Shown here: positions 25,895 to 34,314 of the stretch, in pieces
How positions within the stretch are numbered: position 1 is the first letter of the stretch
How the letters are laid out: every line of letters begins with the position of its first letter
From: an uncultured Caulobacterales bacterium
GTDB lineage: Bacteria; Pseudomonadota; Alphaproteobacteria; Caulobacterales; Caulobacteraceae
Assembly (NCBI GenBank): GCA_903837135.1
Contig: CAILTK010000098.1
Coordinates: 1-37,238 of the forward strand
Direction of reading: 5' to 3'
DNA length: 37,238 bases
Notes under the pieces: generated by a model
The model's input: the letters and a program-made list of their open reading frames with translations, nothing else
What the model was told of the DNA's origin: nothing
Database searches by the model: none
Program-made: the position numbers and the translations under genes

Positions 25895-27193
25895 TCACGG
25901 CTCCGGCGCGCGCTGGCTCCATTGGTCGAGGTCGTCGGAGCGGCCGATCAGGGCGAGGCCGGTGGCGATGGATTCGAACTCGCCGCCGTCGGCGATCCTG
26001 CCGGCGCCGAAGCGGTCGACGAACAGGGCGCGCACGGCCGGGACCAGGGACGATCCGCCCGTGAGGAAGACCTGGTCGATGTCGGCGGCGGTCAGCTGCG
26101 CCGCCTCCAGGGCGCGGAGGAGGGCGGCGTCGATCTGCTGCAGCTCCGGCGCGATCCAGGCTTCGAAGTCCGCGCGCGCCACCTCGGCCGCGATCTCGAT
26201 CCCGCCGGCGCTGAAGCGGAAGGCGGCGGCGGCGTCCCGCGACAGGGCCTCCTTGGTCCGCGAGACGGCGCGATAAAGCGGATAGCCGTGGTCGTCCTCG
26301 ATCAGCTCGACCAGGGCCGCCACGCCCGGATCGACCGCGTCGCGGGCCAGGGTCTTGAGTTCGCGCAGGTCGCGCGAGGTCTTGAGCAGGGCCAGCTGGC
26401 TCCAGCGGGCGAAGGCGGCGTAATAACGGTTCGGCACCGGCAGGATCTTGCCGTGGCTGCGATAGCTCGTGCCCTTGCCGAGGCGCGGCGAGACCAGATG
26501 GTCGATGATCCGGTAGTCGAAGGCGTCGCCGGCCACGCCCACGCCCGAGTGGCCGAGGGCCTTGGACACGATCCGCCCGTCCCGCCGGTCAAAGCGGATG
26601 ACGGAGAAGTCGCTGGTGCCGCCGCCGAAGTCGGCCACCAGTACGACGGCGCTGCCGCTCAGCCGCTGGGCGAAATAGAAGGCGGCGCCGACCGGCTCGT
26701 AGACATAGCGCAGGTCGGTGAAGCCGAGCCGGGAGAACGCGGCCTCGTAGCGCCGCAGGGCCAGATCGGGATCGGGCGCCGCGCCGGCGAACTGCACCGG
26801 CCGGCCGATCACCACCGTGGCCGGCGCCGCGGCCAGGCCCTCGCCGCCGTGCGCGCGCAGCCGGGTCAGGAAGGCCGACAACAGGTCCTCGAAGCTGTAG
26901 CGCCGGCCGAAGATGTCGGTGGACTGGAACTGGGCGCTGGCGGCGAAGCTCTTGAACGACTGGATGAAGCGGGTATCGAGCGGGTCTTCCAGATACTGGG
27001 CGATGGCCCAAGGCCCCGCCTCCACCGTCCGCGGCGACGGCCCGCCCGGGCTCTCGCGAAAGCTCAGCACCGAGCGGAAGCCGCGGGTCTCCCCCTCGGG
27101 CGCGGCGAACCGCAGTACCTGGCCCTGGCCGCCGGCGTGAACCGACACCACCGTATTGGTGGTCCCGAAATCCACCCCGAGCACCCTGTGCAT
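25895..27193 (-). CDS. Hsp70-like ATPase (YegD type)
   Basis: The 432-residue protein is an Hsp70/actin-fold nucleotide-binding domain: phosphate loop 1 V-D-F-G-T-T-N-T-V-V, the second phosphate loop V-A-D-F-G-G-G-T-S-D-F, and adenosine motif F-L-T-G-G-S-S-L-V-P-A-V. It lacks the substrate-binding and lid domains of DnaK (about 640 residues), as do E. coli YegD relatives, whose clients are unknown. It begins 29 bases after the stop of the molybdoenzyme large subunit, with GGAGGGTGAGG before the ATG, so it is probably the fourth gene of that operon and might help the enzyme fold or assemble. Confidence 0.9.
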   Translation of the reverse strand: MHRVLGVDFGTTNTVVSVHAGGQGQVLRFAAPEGETRGFRSVLSFRESPGGPSPRTVEAGPWAIAQYLEDPLDTRFIQSFKSFAASAQFQSTDIFGRRYSFEDLLSAFLTRLRAHGGEGLAAAPATVVIGRPVQFAGAAPDPDLALRRYEAAFSRLGFTDLRYVYEPVGAAFYFAQRLSGSAVVLVADFGGGTSDFSVIRFDRRDGRIVSKALGHSGVGVAGDAFDYRIIDHLVSPRLGKGTSYRSHGKILPVPNRYYAAFARWSQLALLKTSRDLRELKTLARDAVDPGVAALVELIEDDHGYPLYRAVSRTKEALSRDAAAAFRFSAGGIEIAAEVARADFEAWIAPELQQIDAALLRALEAAQLTAADIDQVFLTGGSSLVPAVRALFVDRFGAGRIADGGEFESIATGLALIGRSDDLDQWSQRAPEP

Positions 27194-27222
27194 GCGACCT
27201 CACCCTCCGCCGAGGGGAGGCC

Positions 27223-29478
27223 CTATAGCAGGTCTTCGATCCGGATCGGAAAGCGGCTTACCCGCACGCCGGTGGCGTGGCGGACGGCGTTGGCGATGGC
27301 GCCCACCGTGCCGGTGACGCCGATCTCGCCGACGCCCTTGATCCCCAGCGGGTTGACGTAGCGGTCCTCCTCGGGAACCAGGATCGCCTCCACCGACGGG
27401 ACGTCGGCGTTGACCGGAACGCGGTATTCCGAAAGGTCGGCGTTCATGATCCGCCCGGTCCGGCGGTCGGTCTGCGCCGCCTCGTGCAGGGCGAACGACA
27501 GGCCCCAGATCATGCCGCCGTAGTACTGGCTGCGCACCAGCCGCGGATTGATGATCCGGCCGGCGGCGAAGGCGCCCACCAGCCGGGTGACGCGCACCAC
27601 GCCGAGGTCCGGATCGACCTTCACCTCGGCGAACACCGCCCCGTTGGAATACATGGCCCAGGCCTGGGCCGCCGCGTCGTCGCGCGCCATCCGGCCCGTG
27701 CCCACCACCATGCTCTTGCCGGTGCGGGCGAGGATGTCGGCGTAGCTTTCGCTGCGGCCCTCGTCGTCGCGGCGGTGCAGCCGGCCCGCGCGCGCCACGA
27801 CGCCGATGTTGCCGGCGCCGAACAGGGGCGAGGCGGGGTCGGCGCCGGCCAGCTCGGCCAGGCGGGCGATGGCGTCCTCGCCGGCGTTGTGCAGAGCCAG
27901 GCCCGCGCTGGCGGTATGGCCCGAGCCGCCGGCGACGCCCGCGTCGGGCAGGTCCGACACCCCCGAGCGGAACTCCACCTGTTCGGGATCGAGGCCGAGG
28001 GCCTCGGCTGCGATCTGGGCCAGCGCCGTCCAGGCCCCCTGGCCCATGTCGACGCCGGCGGTCTCCACCAGGGCGGTCCCGTCGGCGCGCAGGGTGGCGC
28101 GGGCTTCGGCCGGGAAGTGCGGGCAGGGGAACAGGGCCGTGCCCATGCCCCAGCCGACCAGCATCCCGTTCTCGTCGCGCATCTGGCGGGGCTGCAGCGG
28201 GCGGCCGGCCCAGCCGAACCGCTTGGCCCCCTCGCTGTAGCATTCCCGCAGCGCCTTGGACGAATAGGGCCGCCCGGTGCCGGGCTCGGTCTCGGCGTAG
28301 TTGAGGAGGCGGAACTCCAGCGGATCCATGCCGCAGGCGTCGGCGGCCGCGTCGATCGCCACCTCCAGCGCGGCCGAGCCCGAGGCCTCGCCCGGCGCCC
28401 GCATGGGACCCGGCGTGCCGGTGTCGAGCCTCAGCCCCTGGGTCTCGGCCAGGATGGCCGGGCTGGCGTAGGCGTGCAGGGAGGCGCTGGCGGCCGGTTC
28501 GAGAAAATCCTCGAAACTCGAGGTCGCGGCGGTGGACTGATGGTGCAGGGCGGTGATCCGGCCCTCGCCGTCCAGTCCCAGGCGCAGCCTCTGCCAGGTG
28601 CGGCCGCGGTGCCCCACCGGCCCGTACATCTGCGCGCGGCTCAGCGCGAGCTTCACCGGCCGCTTGAGCTGGCGCGCGGCGAGGATGGCGAGGATCTGCG
28701 GACCGTTGAGGATGGCCTTGGAGCCGAATCCGCCGCCGAGAAAGGGCGAGCGGATCAGGACGTTCTGCGCCGGTATGCCGAAATAGACGGCGTAGGCGTC
28801 GCGGCTCATCACCAGGGCCTGGTTGCCCATGTCGAGGGTCAGGTGATCGTCGCCGTCCCACTGGGCCACGACCGAATGCGGCTCCATGGCGTTGTGGAAC
28901 TGGGCCGGCGTCGTGATGTCGGTCTCGACGATCTGGTCCGCGGCGGCGAAGCCGGCGTCGAGGTCGCCGTAGGCGGTGTGCGCCGGCGCGCCGACTCCCA
29001 CCGCGGCGGGGGCGTAGCGCTCGCCGTCGTCGAGGCCGGTGCGCGCGGGCTGCGCCTCGTATTGCTGGTTCAACAGGGCCGCGCCTTCGACGGCCGCCTC
29101 CAGCGTCTCGGCCACCACCAGGGCGATCGGCTGGTTGACGTAGCGCACGCCGTCGTCCTGCAGCACCTCGATGCGGAAGCCGAACATGCCGAGCTTGACG
29201 TCGGGATCGTGCGCCAGCGGCGGGCGGTTGGCGGGCGTGAACACCTCGACCACGCCGGGGTGGGCCTTGGCGGCGGCCACATCGAGCGCGGTCACCCGTC
29301 CGCGGGCGATGCTGCTCACCGCGGTCACCGCGTAGAGCAGGTCCGCGGGGTGGTTGTCGGCGGCGTAGGTCGCCCGGCCGGTGACTTTCAGCTCGCCGTC
29401 GCGGCGGGTCAGGGGCTGGCCCGAATTGGAGCCGTGGCGCGGGTAGGGGGCGATCGGGGCGGGACTATCAAGCGGCAT
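27223..29478 (-). CDS. Molybdenum hydroxylase large (molybdopterin-binding) subunit
   Basis: This 751-residue subunit of the xanthine oxidase family binds the molybdenum cofactor and carries the active site. Features include the N-terminal aldehyde oxidase a/b hammerhead region (DGELKVTGRATYAADN), molybdopterin-binding segments such as SPFLGGGFGSKA and GVDMGQGAWTALAQ, and the catalytic Glu718 in K-G-V-G-E-I-G. The three-gene set with a 4Fe-4S-bearing FAD subunit is most like PaoABC (YagTSR) aldehyde oxidoreductases, which oxidise aromatic and other aldehydes to acids. Substrate is inference. Its start overlaps the FAD subunit stop by 11 bases. No XdhC/PaoD maturation factor is present here. 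Confidence 0.93.
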   Translation of the reverse strand: MPLDSPAPIAPYPRHGSNSGQPLTRRDGELKVTGRATYAADNHPADLLYAVTAVSSIARGRVTALDVAAAKAHPGVVEVFTPANRPPLAHDPDVKLGMFGFRIEVLQDDGVRYVNQPIALVVAETLEAAVEGAALLNQQYEAQPARTGLDDGERYAPAAVGVGAPAHTAYGDLDAGFAAADQIVETDITTPAQFHNAMEPHSVVAQWDGDDHLTLDMGNQALVMSRDAYAVYFGIPAQNVLIRSPFLGGGFGSKAILNGPQILAILAARQLKRPVKLALSRAQMYGPVGHRGRTWQRLRLGLDGEGRITALHHQSTAATSSFEDFLEPAASASLHAYASPAILAETQGLRLDTGTPGPMRAPGEASGSAALEVAIDAAADACGMDPLEFRLLNYAETEPGTGRPYSSKALRECYSEGAKRFGWAGRPLQPRQMRDENGMLVGWGMGTALFPCPHFPAEARATLRADGTALVETAGVDMGQGAWTALAQIAAEALGLDPEQVEFRSGVSDLPDAGVAGGSGHTASAGLALHNAGEDAIARLAELAGADPASPLFGAGNIGVVARAGRLHRRDDEGRSESYADILARTGKSMVVGTGRMARDDAAAQAWAMYSNGAVFAEVKVDPDLGVVRVTRLVGAFAAGRIINPRLVRSQYYGGMIWGLSFALHEAAQTDRRTGRIMNADLSEYRVPVNADVPSVEAILVPEEDRYVNPLGIKGVGEIGVTGTVGAIANAVRHATGVRVSRFPIRIEDLL

Positions 29479-30526
29479 GGTCGGCTCCGGGGTGCGGGGC
29501 GAAGGGGGAGGCCGGCAAGGCCGCGGGCGCCTCGGGCGTGCCGGCCAGGGCGTCCTTGAGCGCGCGCACGATCAGCCGGCGGGCCAGCGCGATCTTGAAG
29601 CCGTTCTCGCCCGAGGGGTGAGCGTCGGCGAGGGCGATCTCGGCGGCGCGGGCGAAGCTGTCCGGCGAGGCGGGCGCGCCTTCCAGCGCGGCCTCGGCCG
29701 TTCGCGCCCGCCACGGTCTGGCGGCCACCCCGCCGAGCGCCACGCGCGCCGTGCGGATCGTCCCGCCGTCGAGCTCAAGGCCCGCGAAGGCCGAGACCAC
29801 GGCGAAGGCGAAGGAGGTGCGTTCGCGCACCTTCAGATAGCGGGAATGCGCCGCCAGCCCCGCCCCCTGGGGCGGAAGCCGCACGGCGACGATCAGCTCG
29901 CCCGGGGCAAGCACGGTCTCGCGCTCGGGCGTCGCGCCGGGAAGACAGTGCAGCGCTTCGAGTTGAACCTCGCGCGCTCCGCCCGGACCTTCGAGCTCGA
30001 CCACCGCGTCCAGCCCCACCAGCGGCACGCACAGGTCGGACGGATGGGTGGCGATGCAGTGCTCGCTCCAGCCGAGCACGGCGTGCAGCCGGTTCTCGCC
30101 GTGCAGGGCGTCGCAGCCCGAGCCCGGCGTGCGCCGGTTGCAGGCGCTGGCCACGTCGTAGAAGTAGGGGCAGCGGGTGCGCTGCAGGAGATTGCCGCCG
30201 AGGGTCGCGGCGTTGCGCAGCTGCGGCGAGGCGCCCGACAGCAGGGCTTCGGACACGGCCGGAAAGCGCCGCTGGATTCCGGCGTCGTAGGCGAGGTCGG
30301 CGTTGCGGACGAGGGCGCCGATCCTCACCCCGCCGTCGGCCAGGGTTTCTATGCGATCCAGGCCCGGCAGCCGGGAGATGTCGACCAGGCGATCCGGCCT
30401 GGCGGCGCCGCCCTTCATCAGGTCCAGCAGGTTGGTGCCGGCGGCGAGATAGGCCGAGCCCGGCCGGGCGGCCTCGGCGAAGGCCTCGGCGGCGCTGGCG
30501 GGACGGATGTAGTCGAAGCGGTTCAT
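29468..30526 (-). CDS. Molybdenum hydroxylase FAD-binding (and 4Fe-4S) subunit
   Basis: The 352-residue middle subunit starts MNRFDYIRPASAAEA and has the FAD pyrophosphate loop Y-L-A-A-G-T-N-L-L-D-L and the N-A-A-T-L-G-G-N-L motif of the CO dehydrogenase flavoprotein family. It also carries the cysteine-rich insert R-C-P-Y-F...A-C-N-R-R-T-P-G-S-G-C...H-C, which in PaoB-type subunits binds an extra [4Fe-4S] cluster. It passes electrons from the 2Fe-2S subunit to the final acceptor. The ATG 30526 start overlaps the stop of the 2Fe-2S gene by 4 bases. Confidence 0.92.
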   Translation of the reverse strand: MNRFDYIRPASAAEAFAEAARPGSAYLAAGTNLLDLMKGGAARPDRLVDISRLPGLDRIETLADGGVRIGALVRNADLAYDAGIQRRFPAVSEALLSGASPQLRNAATLGGNLLQRTRCPYFYDVASACNRRTPGSGCDALHGENRLHAVLGWSEHCIATHPSDLCVPLVGLDAVVELEGPGGAREVQLEALHCLPGATPERETVLAPGELIVAVRLPPQGAGLAAHSRYLKVRERTSFAFAVVSAFAGLELDGGTIRTARVALGGVAARPWRARTAEAALEGAPASPDSFARAAEIALADAHPSGENGFKIALARRLIVRALKDALAGTPEAPAALPASPFAPHPGADHAA

Positions 30527-31035
30527 GCCGCGTCCTCCCGGGCTGCGCCGGCTTCGGCGGCGATCGCGTCGAGCACGGCCTCGGTGATGCCGCGATAGGC
30601 CCCGCAGCGGCAGAGGTTGCCGCTCATCAGCTCGCGGACCCGCTCCGGATCGGCGCCCGCGTGGCCCTCGGCCAGCAGGCCGACCGCGCTCATGATCTGG
30701 CCCGGGGTGCAGAAGCCGCACTGGAAGCCGTCGTGGCGGATGAAGGCGGCCTGCACCGGATGCAGCCGTTCGCCGCCAACTCCGCCGTCGCCTGCAAGTC
30801 CTTCGATGGTGGTGATCTCGGCGCCGTCCAGGCTCACGGCCAGGGTCAGACAGCTGTTGATCCGCCGCCCGTCGACCAGGACGGTGCAGGCCCCGCACTG
30901 GCCGCGGTCGCAGCCCTTCTTGGCGCCGGTGAGGGCGAGGCGCTCGCGCAGCAGGTCGAGCAGGGTGATGCGCGGATCGTCGATCTCGACGATGCGCGGC
31001 TCACCATTGATGTCGAGGCGTAAACTGAGCGACAT
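30523..31035 (-). CDS. Molybdenum hydroxylase 2Fe-2S subunit
   Basis: The 170-residue small subunit holds two [2Fe-2S] clusters. The plant-ferredoxin-like cluster is bound by C-D-R-G-Q-C-G-A-C and a later C (RINSC); the helical-domain cluster by C-G-F-C-T-P-G-Q and C-R-C-G-A-Y-R-G. It relays electrons from the molybdenum site to FAD. ATG 31035 (MSLSLRLDINGEP) has GGAGCGGAG upstream and starts at the conserved fold; the longer open frame is not used. Unlike E. coli PaoA it has no Tat signal, so the complex is probably cytoplasmic. First gene of the operon. Confidence 0.93.
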   Translation of the reverse strand: MSLSLRLDINGEPRIVEIDDPRITLLDLLRERLALTGAKKGCDRGQCGACTVLVDGRRINSCLTLAVSLDGAEITTIEGLAGDGGVGGERLHPVQAAFIRHDGFQCGFCTPGQIMSAVGLLAEGHAGADPERVRELMSGNLCRCGAYRGITEAVLDAIAAEAGAAREDAA

Positions 31036-31151
31036 GGGCTCCGCTCCAGGCTGGACGTATGGGCGTGCGGACCTCGGCGGCGGCGCGGAACGCGGGCGGG
31101 GTCTGTGTATGGCGTCCACGAGGGACGCACCTGTCCCTGATCGACGGATCC

Positions 31152-31181
31152 AGTATAGCGGAGGGTCCCTCCGCTTCGCAA
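31152..31181 (-). promoter_or_regulatory. Promoter with 19-bp palindromic operator for the molybdoenzyme operon
   Basis: On the minus strand TTGCGA (31176-31181) and TATACT (31152-31157) are spaced by 18 bases. The spacer is almost exactly filled by a perfect palindrome at 31157-31175, AGCGGAGGG-A-CCCTCCGCT (9-bp arms, 1-base centre). The placement between -35 and -10 is typical of a repressor operator. The predicted leader to the 2Fe-2S ATG is about 110 bases. The regulator is not adjacent. Confidence 0.65.
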
Positions 31182-31298
31182 GCCGGACGGTGACGAAAAG
31201 ACGAAGAAGGCGCCGCCCCGAGCGCCGCCGCAAGCCGCGCGCCGACGCCCTGCGCCTGGAGCGGTCGCCCGCGAGGCCGGGCTCGGCATCGGCGCCCG

Positions 31299-31928
31299 TC
31301 AGGCGTCTCCGGCTGAAGCAAGCTTGGCGCGGAGTTCGGCGTTTTCGGCTTCGAGAGTCTGCACGCGGTCCTGCATCCCGCGGACCGCCTCGGCGATCTC
31401 GCGCGCCGTGAAGCGCGGTGTGATGTGCTGGGGACAGTTCCAGTCGAAGGTCTCGAGCCTGAGGATGAAGGCCCGTTCGGCCCGCCCCTTGTAGCCCGGC
31501 GACGACAGGCGCGCGGCGAGCTCGGGCTCGGCGGCGAGATCCCGGACACCGACGTGCGCCAGGATCTTCAGGCGCTGGCGGTTGGGATAGTCCATCAGGA
31601 ACAGGGCGGCGCGATCCTCGGAGGCGACGTTGCCAAGACTGATGTACTGGCGGTTGCCGCGGAAGTCGGCGAACCCGAGCGTCGTCTCGTCGAGCACCTT
31701 CAGGAAACCGACGGGCCCGCCGCGGTGCTGGAGATACGGCCAGCCCGACTGCGAGACTGTGGCCATATAGAGGCTGTCGCGCGCCTCGATGAACGCGACC
31801 TCGGCGGCCGTGAAGCGGTCGAACGCGCGCTCACCGTTGAAGCCCTCCCACATCTCGAGGCTGCCGTTGGCGGCCTGCGCGGCCCGGACGCCCGGCGTGG
31901 AAAGAGCGTCGAGGAATTTGTAGACCAT
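31299..31928 (-). CDS. Pyridoxamine 5'-phosphate oxidase-family FMN protein
   Basis: The 209-residue protein has the split-barrel flavin-binding fold of the PNPOx-like family: F-I-E-A-R-D-S-L-Y-M-A-T-V...G-W-P-Y-L-Q-H-R-G-G-P-V-G-F, then G-F-A-D-F-R-G-N-R-Q-Y and L-F-L-M-D-Y-P. The family includes oxidases and reductases using FMN or F420; the substrate is unknown. The last 30 residues (IAEAVRGMQDRVQTLEAENAEL...) form a short coiled coil that may drive oligomerisation. It is on the same strand as the molybdoenzyme genes but upstream of their promoter, so it is a separate unit that could read into them. Confidence 0.85.
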   Translation of the reverse strand: MVYKFLDALSTPGVRAAQAANGSLEMWEGFNGERAFDRFTAAEVAFIEARDSLYMATVSQSGWPYLQHRGGPVGFLKVLDETTLGFADFRGNRQYISLGNVASEDRAALFLMDYPNRQRLKILAHVGVRDLAAEPELAARLSSPGYKGRAERAFILRLETFDWNCPQHITPRFTAREIAEAVRGMQDRVQTLEAENAELRAKLASAGDA

Positions 31929-32020
31929 GACCGAGGCTCTCCCCCAAAGGGCGATCGTTGGCGCGCGTCCGCCGCCGACAGCCCCTTATACCAACCATCC
32001 ATGGGCCTGACTCTTCTCCC

Positions 32021-32139
32021 GCTCATCCCGGCGAATGCCGGGACCCAGACCGCATGGTGCATCGGTCAGGAGGTTCGGAGCCAAGGTGTTTGAAACTAAG
32101 CGCCTTGGGATCCGGGTCCCGGCGTTCACCGGGATGAGC
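32021..32139. repeat. Second copy of the GCTCATCCCGG inverted-arm repeat
   Basis: Left core 32021-32046 and right core 32114-32139 are inverted copies matching at 24 of 26 positions. Both match the arms at 16058-16184. It lies in the 256-base gap between the PNPOx-like and AhpD-like genes. The two elements have different centres but similar overall spacing, so the arms seem to travel or be retained as a pair. Confidence 0.85.
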
Positions 32140-32184
32140 GGAATAGAGTGAGATGGGTTATTATCCGCGATGACTGGTATGGCT

Positions 32185-32730
32185 TCAGGCCGCCTCGCCG
32201 GCCAGCACGACCGGGAAGTCGATGTCCGTCCCGGCGACAGTGTTGACCATGTTGGTGAAGATGTTCTCGGCCACCACGGCGATGATCTCGATGGCCTGCG
32301 CGTCGGTGTAGCCCGCCGCCCGCACGGCCTGGAGTTCAGCTTCGGCGCCGCGCCCATGGTGTTCGGCGAGCTTGCGGGCGAAGGCCACGGCCGCGTGGGC
32401 CTTGGGGTCGGACGAGGCGCCGTGTCGGTTGAGGGCGATCTCGGCGCCGTCGATCTTGGCCAGGTTCAGGCCGAGATAGGTGTGGGCCGACAGGCAATAG
32501 TCGCAGCCGTTGACCTGGGCGACCGCGAGGGCGATGCGCTCGCGCGTCTTGACGTCCAGGGCCTTGGCCAGGGCGCCGTTGAGGCCCAAAAAGCCCTGCA
32601 GGGCCGCGGGGCTCAGCGCGACGAGGCGGAAAAGGTTGGGAACGACGCCCAACTGCGTCTGCACGGCGTCGAGCAGGGGCTGGGAGGCGGCGGGCGCGGC
32701 GTCGCGGGCGGGAACGGCGATATGGGACAT
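32185..32730 (-). CDS. Carboxymuconolactone decarboxylase / AhpD-family protein
   Basis: The 181-residue all-helical protein has the AhpD-type redox motif C76-D-Y-C79-L-S-A-H83 in the second half of the core. This Cys pair and His support a peroxidase-linked alkyl hydroperoxidase activity rather than muconolactone decarboxylation. ATG 32730 (MSHIAVPARD) is preferred over a longer open frame. It is divergent from a LysR-type gene 119 bases away, the usual arrangement for a regulator and its target, so redox or small-molecule induction through that regulator is likely. Confidence 0.88.
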   Translation of the reverse strand: MSHIAVPARDAAPAASQPLLDAVQTQLGVVPNLFRLVALSPAALQGFLGLNGALAKALDVKTRERIALAVAQVNGCDYCLSAHTYLGLNLAKIDGAEIALNRHGASSDPKAHAAVAFARKLAEHHGRGAEAELQAVRAAGYTDAQAIEIIAVVAENIFTNMVNTVAGTDIDFPVVLAGEAA

Positions 32731-32849
32731 GGGGGGCTCCAAAGGGTTCGACGCCGGCGGCGCCGTCGTCCCCAAGACCCTACGGCCGCGGCTGATCCGC
32801 GATAATGGAGATTGTTGACAAGTCTTTGTTGTCGATTACGCAATAGTCG
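32731..32849. promoter_or_regulatory. Divergent LysR / AhpD-like intergenic region
   Basis: The right part is AT-richer. An inverted repeat GACAA-gtctttg-TTGTC lies at about 32817-32833 and could be a LysR-type binding site. TTGACA at 32815-32820 is a good -35 on the plus strand, but no clear -10 follows at the right distance, and a start there would give an almost leaderless LysR mRNA. Confidence 0.35.
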
Positions 32850-33839
32850 ATGGATCGACTCGAGACCATGCGCGCCTTCGTGGCCGTCGCCACGCTGGGC
32901 AGCTTCTCGCAAGCGGCCCGCCAGCTGCGGCTTTCGCCCTCGGTCGTCACCCGCTCCGTCGCGGACCTGGAGGACCGGCTCGGGCTCGTGCTGCTCCATC
33001 GCACCACCCGGTCGGTCAGCCTGACCGACAAGGGCGAGCTCTACCTCGGGAGTTGCCGCCAGGTGCTGGACGACATCGAGGCGGCCGAGCGAAGGGTCCG
33101 CGGCGAGGACGCCGAGCCTCGCGGGTCGCTGAAGGTCGCGGCGCCGATCCTGTTCGGCCGGCTGCATGTGTTGCCGATCATCACCCGGGTCCTGACGAAG
33201 CATCCGGGCCTGCGCATTCATCTGACGCTGTCGGATCGCAACGCGCACCTGGCGGACGAATCCGTGGACGTCGCGGTGCGCATCGGCGACCTCGCCGACA
33301 GCAGCCTGAGGGCGATCCGCTTCGGGCTCGTCAGCCGGGTCCTGGTGGCGAGCCCCGACTATCTGCGGCGCCGCGGCGTCCCGAAAACGCCGGCCGAACT
33401 CGCCCCCCACGACATCATCGCGTTCGAGGGGCTCGACCCGACCAACGAATGGCGGTTCGGACCCTCGGCCAAGCTGATCCGCGTCGAGCCCCGGCTGACC
33501 GTGAACAGCGCCGATGCGGCGATCGCGGCGGCGGAGGCGGGCCTCGGCATCTCCAGAACGCTGTCGTATCAGGTGCGGCGCAGCCTACTCGCGGGACGCC
33601 TGGTCCCGCTGCTGTCGCCCTTCACGCCCGAGACCCTGCCGGTCACCGCGGTCTATCCGGCGCATCGCACCGCGTCGCCGAACCTCAGCGCCTTCGTCGA
33701 TCATGCCCGCGCCTACTTCAGGGACCACCCGCTCGTTCCCATCGAGGCGTGGGAGATCCCGGCGATCGGGGCCACCGGCTCGGGCGAGGAGACGGCGGCG
33801 ACCTCTCAAATTAACGCCCCGCCGCCGTCATTCCCGTAA
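32850..33839 (+). CDS. LysR-family transcriptional regulator
   Basis: The 329-residue protein has an N-terminal winged helix-turn-helix (MDRLETMRAFVAVATLGSFS...QAARQLRLSPSVVTRSVADLE) and a C-terminal periplasmic-binding-like effector domain (about residues 90-295). An extra tail of about 25 residues rich in Ala/Pro ends the protein. It most resembles the subgroup that controls small redox or hydrolase genes next to them. It probably controls the divergent AhpD-like gene and itself. The co-inducer is unknown. Confidence 0.93.
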   Translation: MDRLETMRAFVAVATLGSFSQAARQLRLSPSVVTRSVADLEDRLGLVLLHRTTRSVSLTDKGELYLGSCRQVLDDIEAAERRVRGEDAEPRGSLKVAAPILFGRLHVLPIITRVLTKHPGLRIHLTLSDRNAHLADESVDVAVRIGDLADSSLRAIRFGLVSRVLVASPDYLRRRGVPKTPAELAPHDIIAFEGLDPTNEWRFGPSAKLIRVEPRLTVNSADAAIAAAEAGLGISRTLSYQVRRSLLAGRLVPLLSPFTPETLPVTAVYPAHRTASPNLSAFVDHARAYFRDHPLVPIEAWEIPAIGATGSGEETAATSQINAPPPSFP

Positions 33840-33933
33840 TTTCCCCTCATCCCGCCCATTTCCCATCCGTCATGCCCGGCCCCCCGCCGCCCCTCGCCCT
33901 TGCCGTCACCGACCGGCGAGGCATACTCCCCGC

Positions 33934-34272
33934 ATGACCAAATACCTGATCTCCTTCCCCAGCGAAGCCATGGTGGTGACGGCGGAAGAGCTCCCCATCG
34001 TCTCCTCCGCGGCCCACGCCGTGATCGAGCAGGCCAAGGCCGCCGGCGTCTACGTGTTCGGCGGCGGCATCGAGGAGACGGTCGATCCGGTGCTGGTCTC
34101 CGCCGACGGATCGGTCTCCGCCGACATCTACCCCGGCAGCCGCCTCAAGGGCGGCTTCACCGTGCTCGACCTGCCCACGCGCCAGGACGCCGTGGACTGG
34201 GCCCGCAGGATCGCCGTCTCCTGCCGCTGCGCGCAGGAGCTTCGCGAGTTCATGCACGACCCCGCGCGCTAG
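33934..34272 (+). CDS. YCII-family small protein
   Basis: The 112-residue protein (MTKYLISFPSEAMVVTAEEL...) matches the YCII-related (DGPF) alpha/beta ferredoxin-like fold, with the segment G-G-F-T-V-L-D-L-P-T-R-Q-D-A-V-D-W-A-R-R-I-A. Members are small putative enzymes, often encoded near ECF sigma factors, but no sigma factor is seen here. It is the last ordinary gene before the mobile region. A GTCATGCCC hairpin lies 3' of it. Confidence 0.8.
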   Translation: MTKYLISFPSEAMVVTAEELPIVSSAAHAVIEQAKAAGVYVFGGGIEETVDPVLVSADGSVSADIYPGSRLKGGFTVLDLPTRQDAVDWARRIAVSCRCAQELREFMHDPAR

Positions 34273-34314
34273 GGGATGACGCGTCGTTGGAATCGCTTCC
34301 GGACCTCATCCCAC

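Noticed and set aside
25702-26064. 120-codon plus-strand frame upstream of the giant gene
   Set aside because: Arg-rich, no ribosome-binding site, and its second half overlaps the Hsp70 gene.
31036-31233. N-terminal extension of the 2Fe-2S subunit
   Set aside because: The frame is open further upstream, but the conserved fold starts at ATG 31035 with a good ribosome-binding site and the promoter -10 lies inside the extension.
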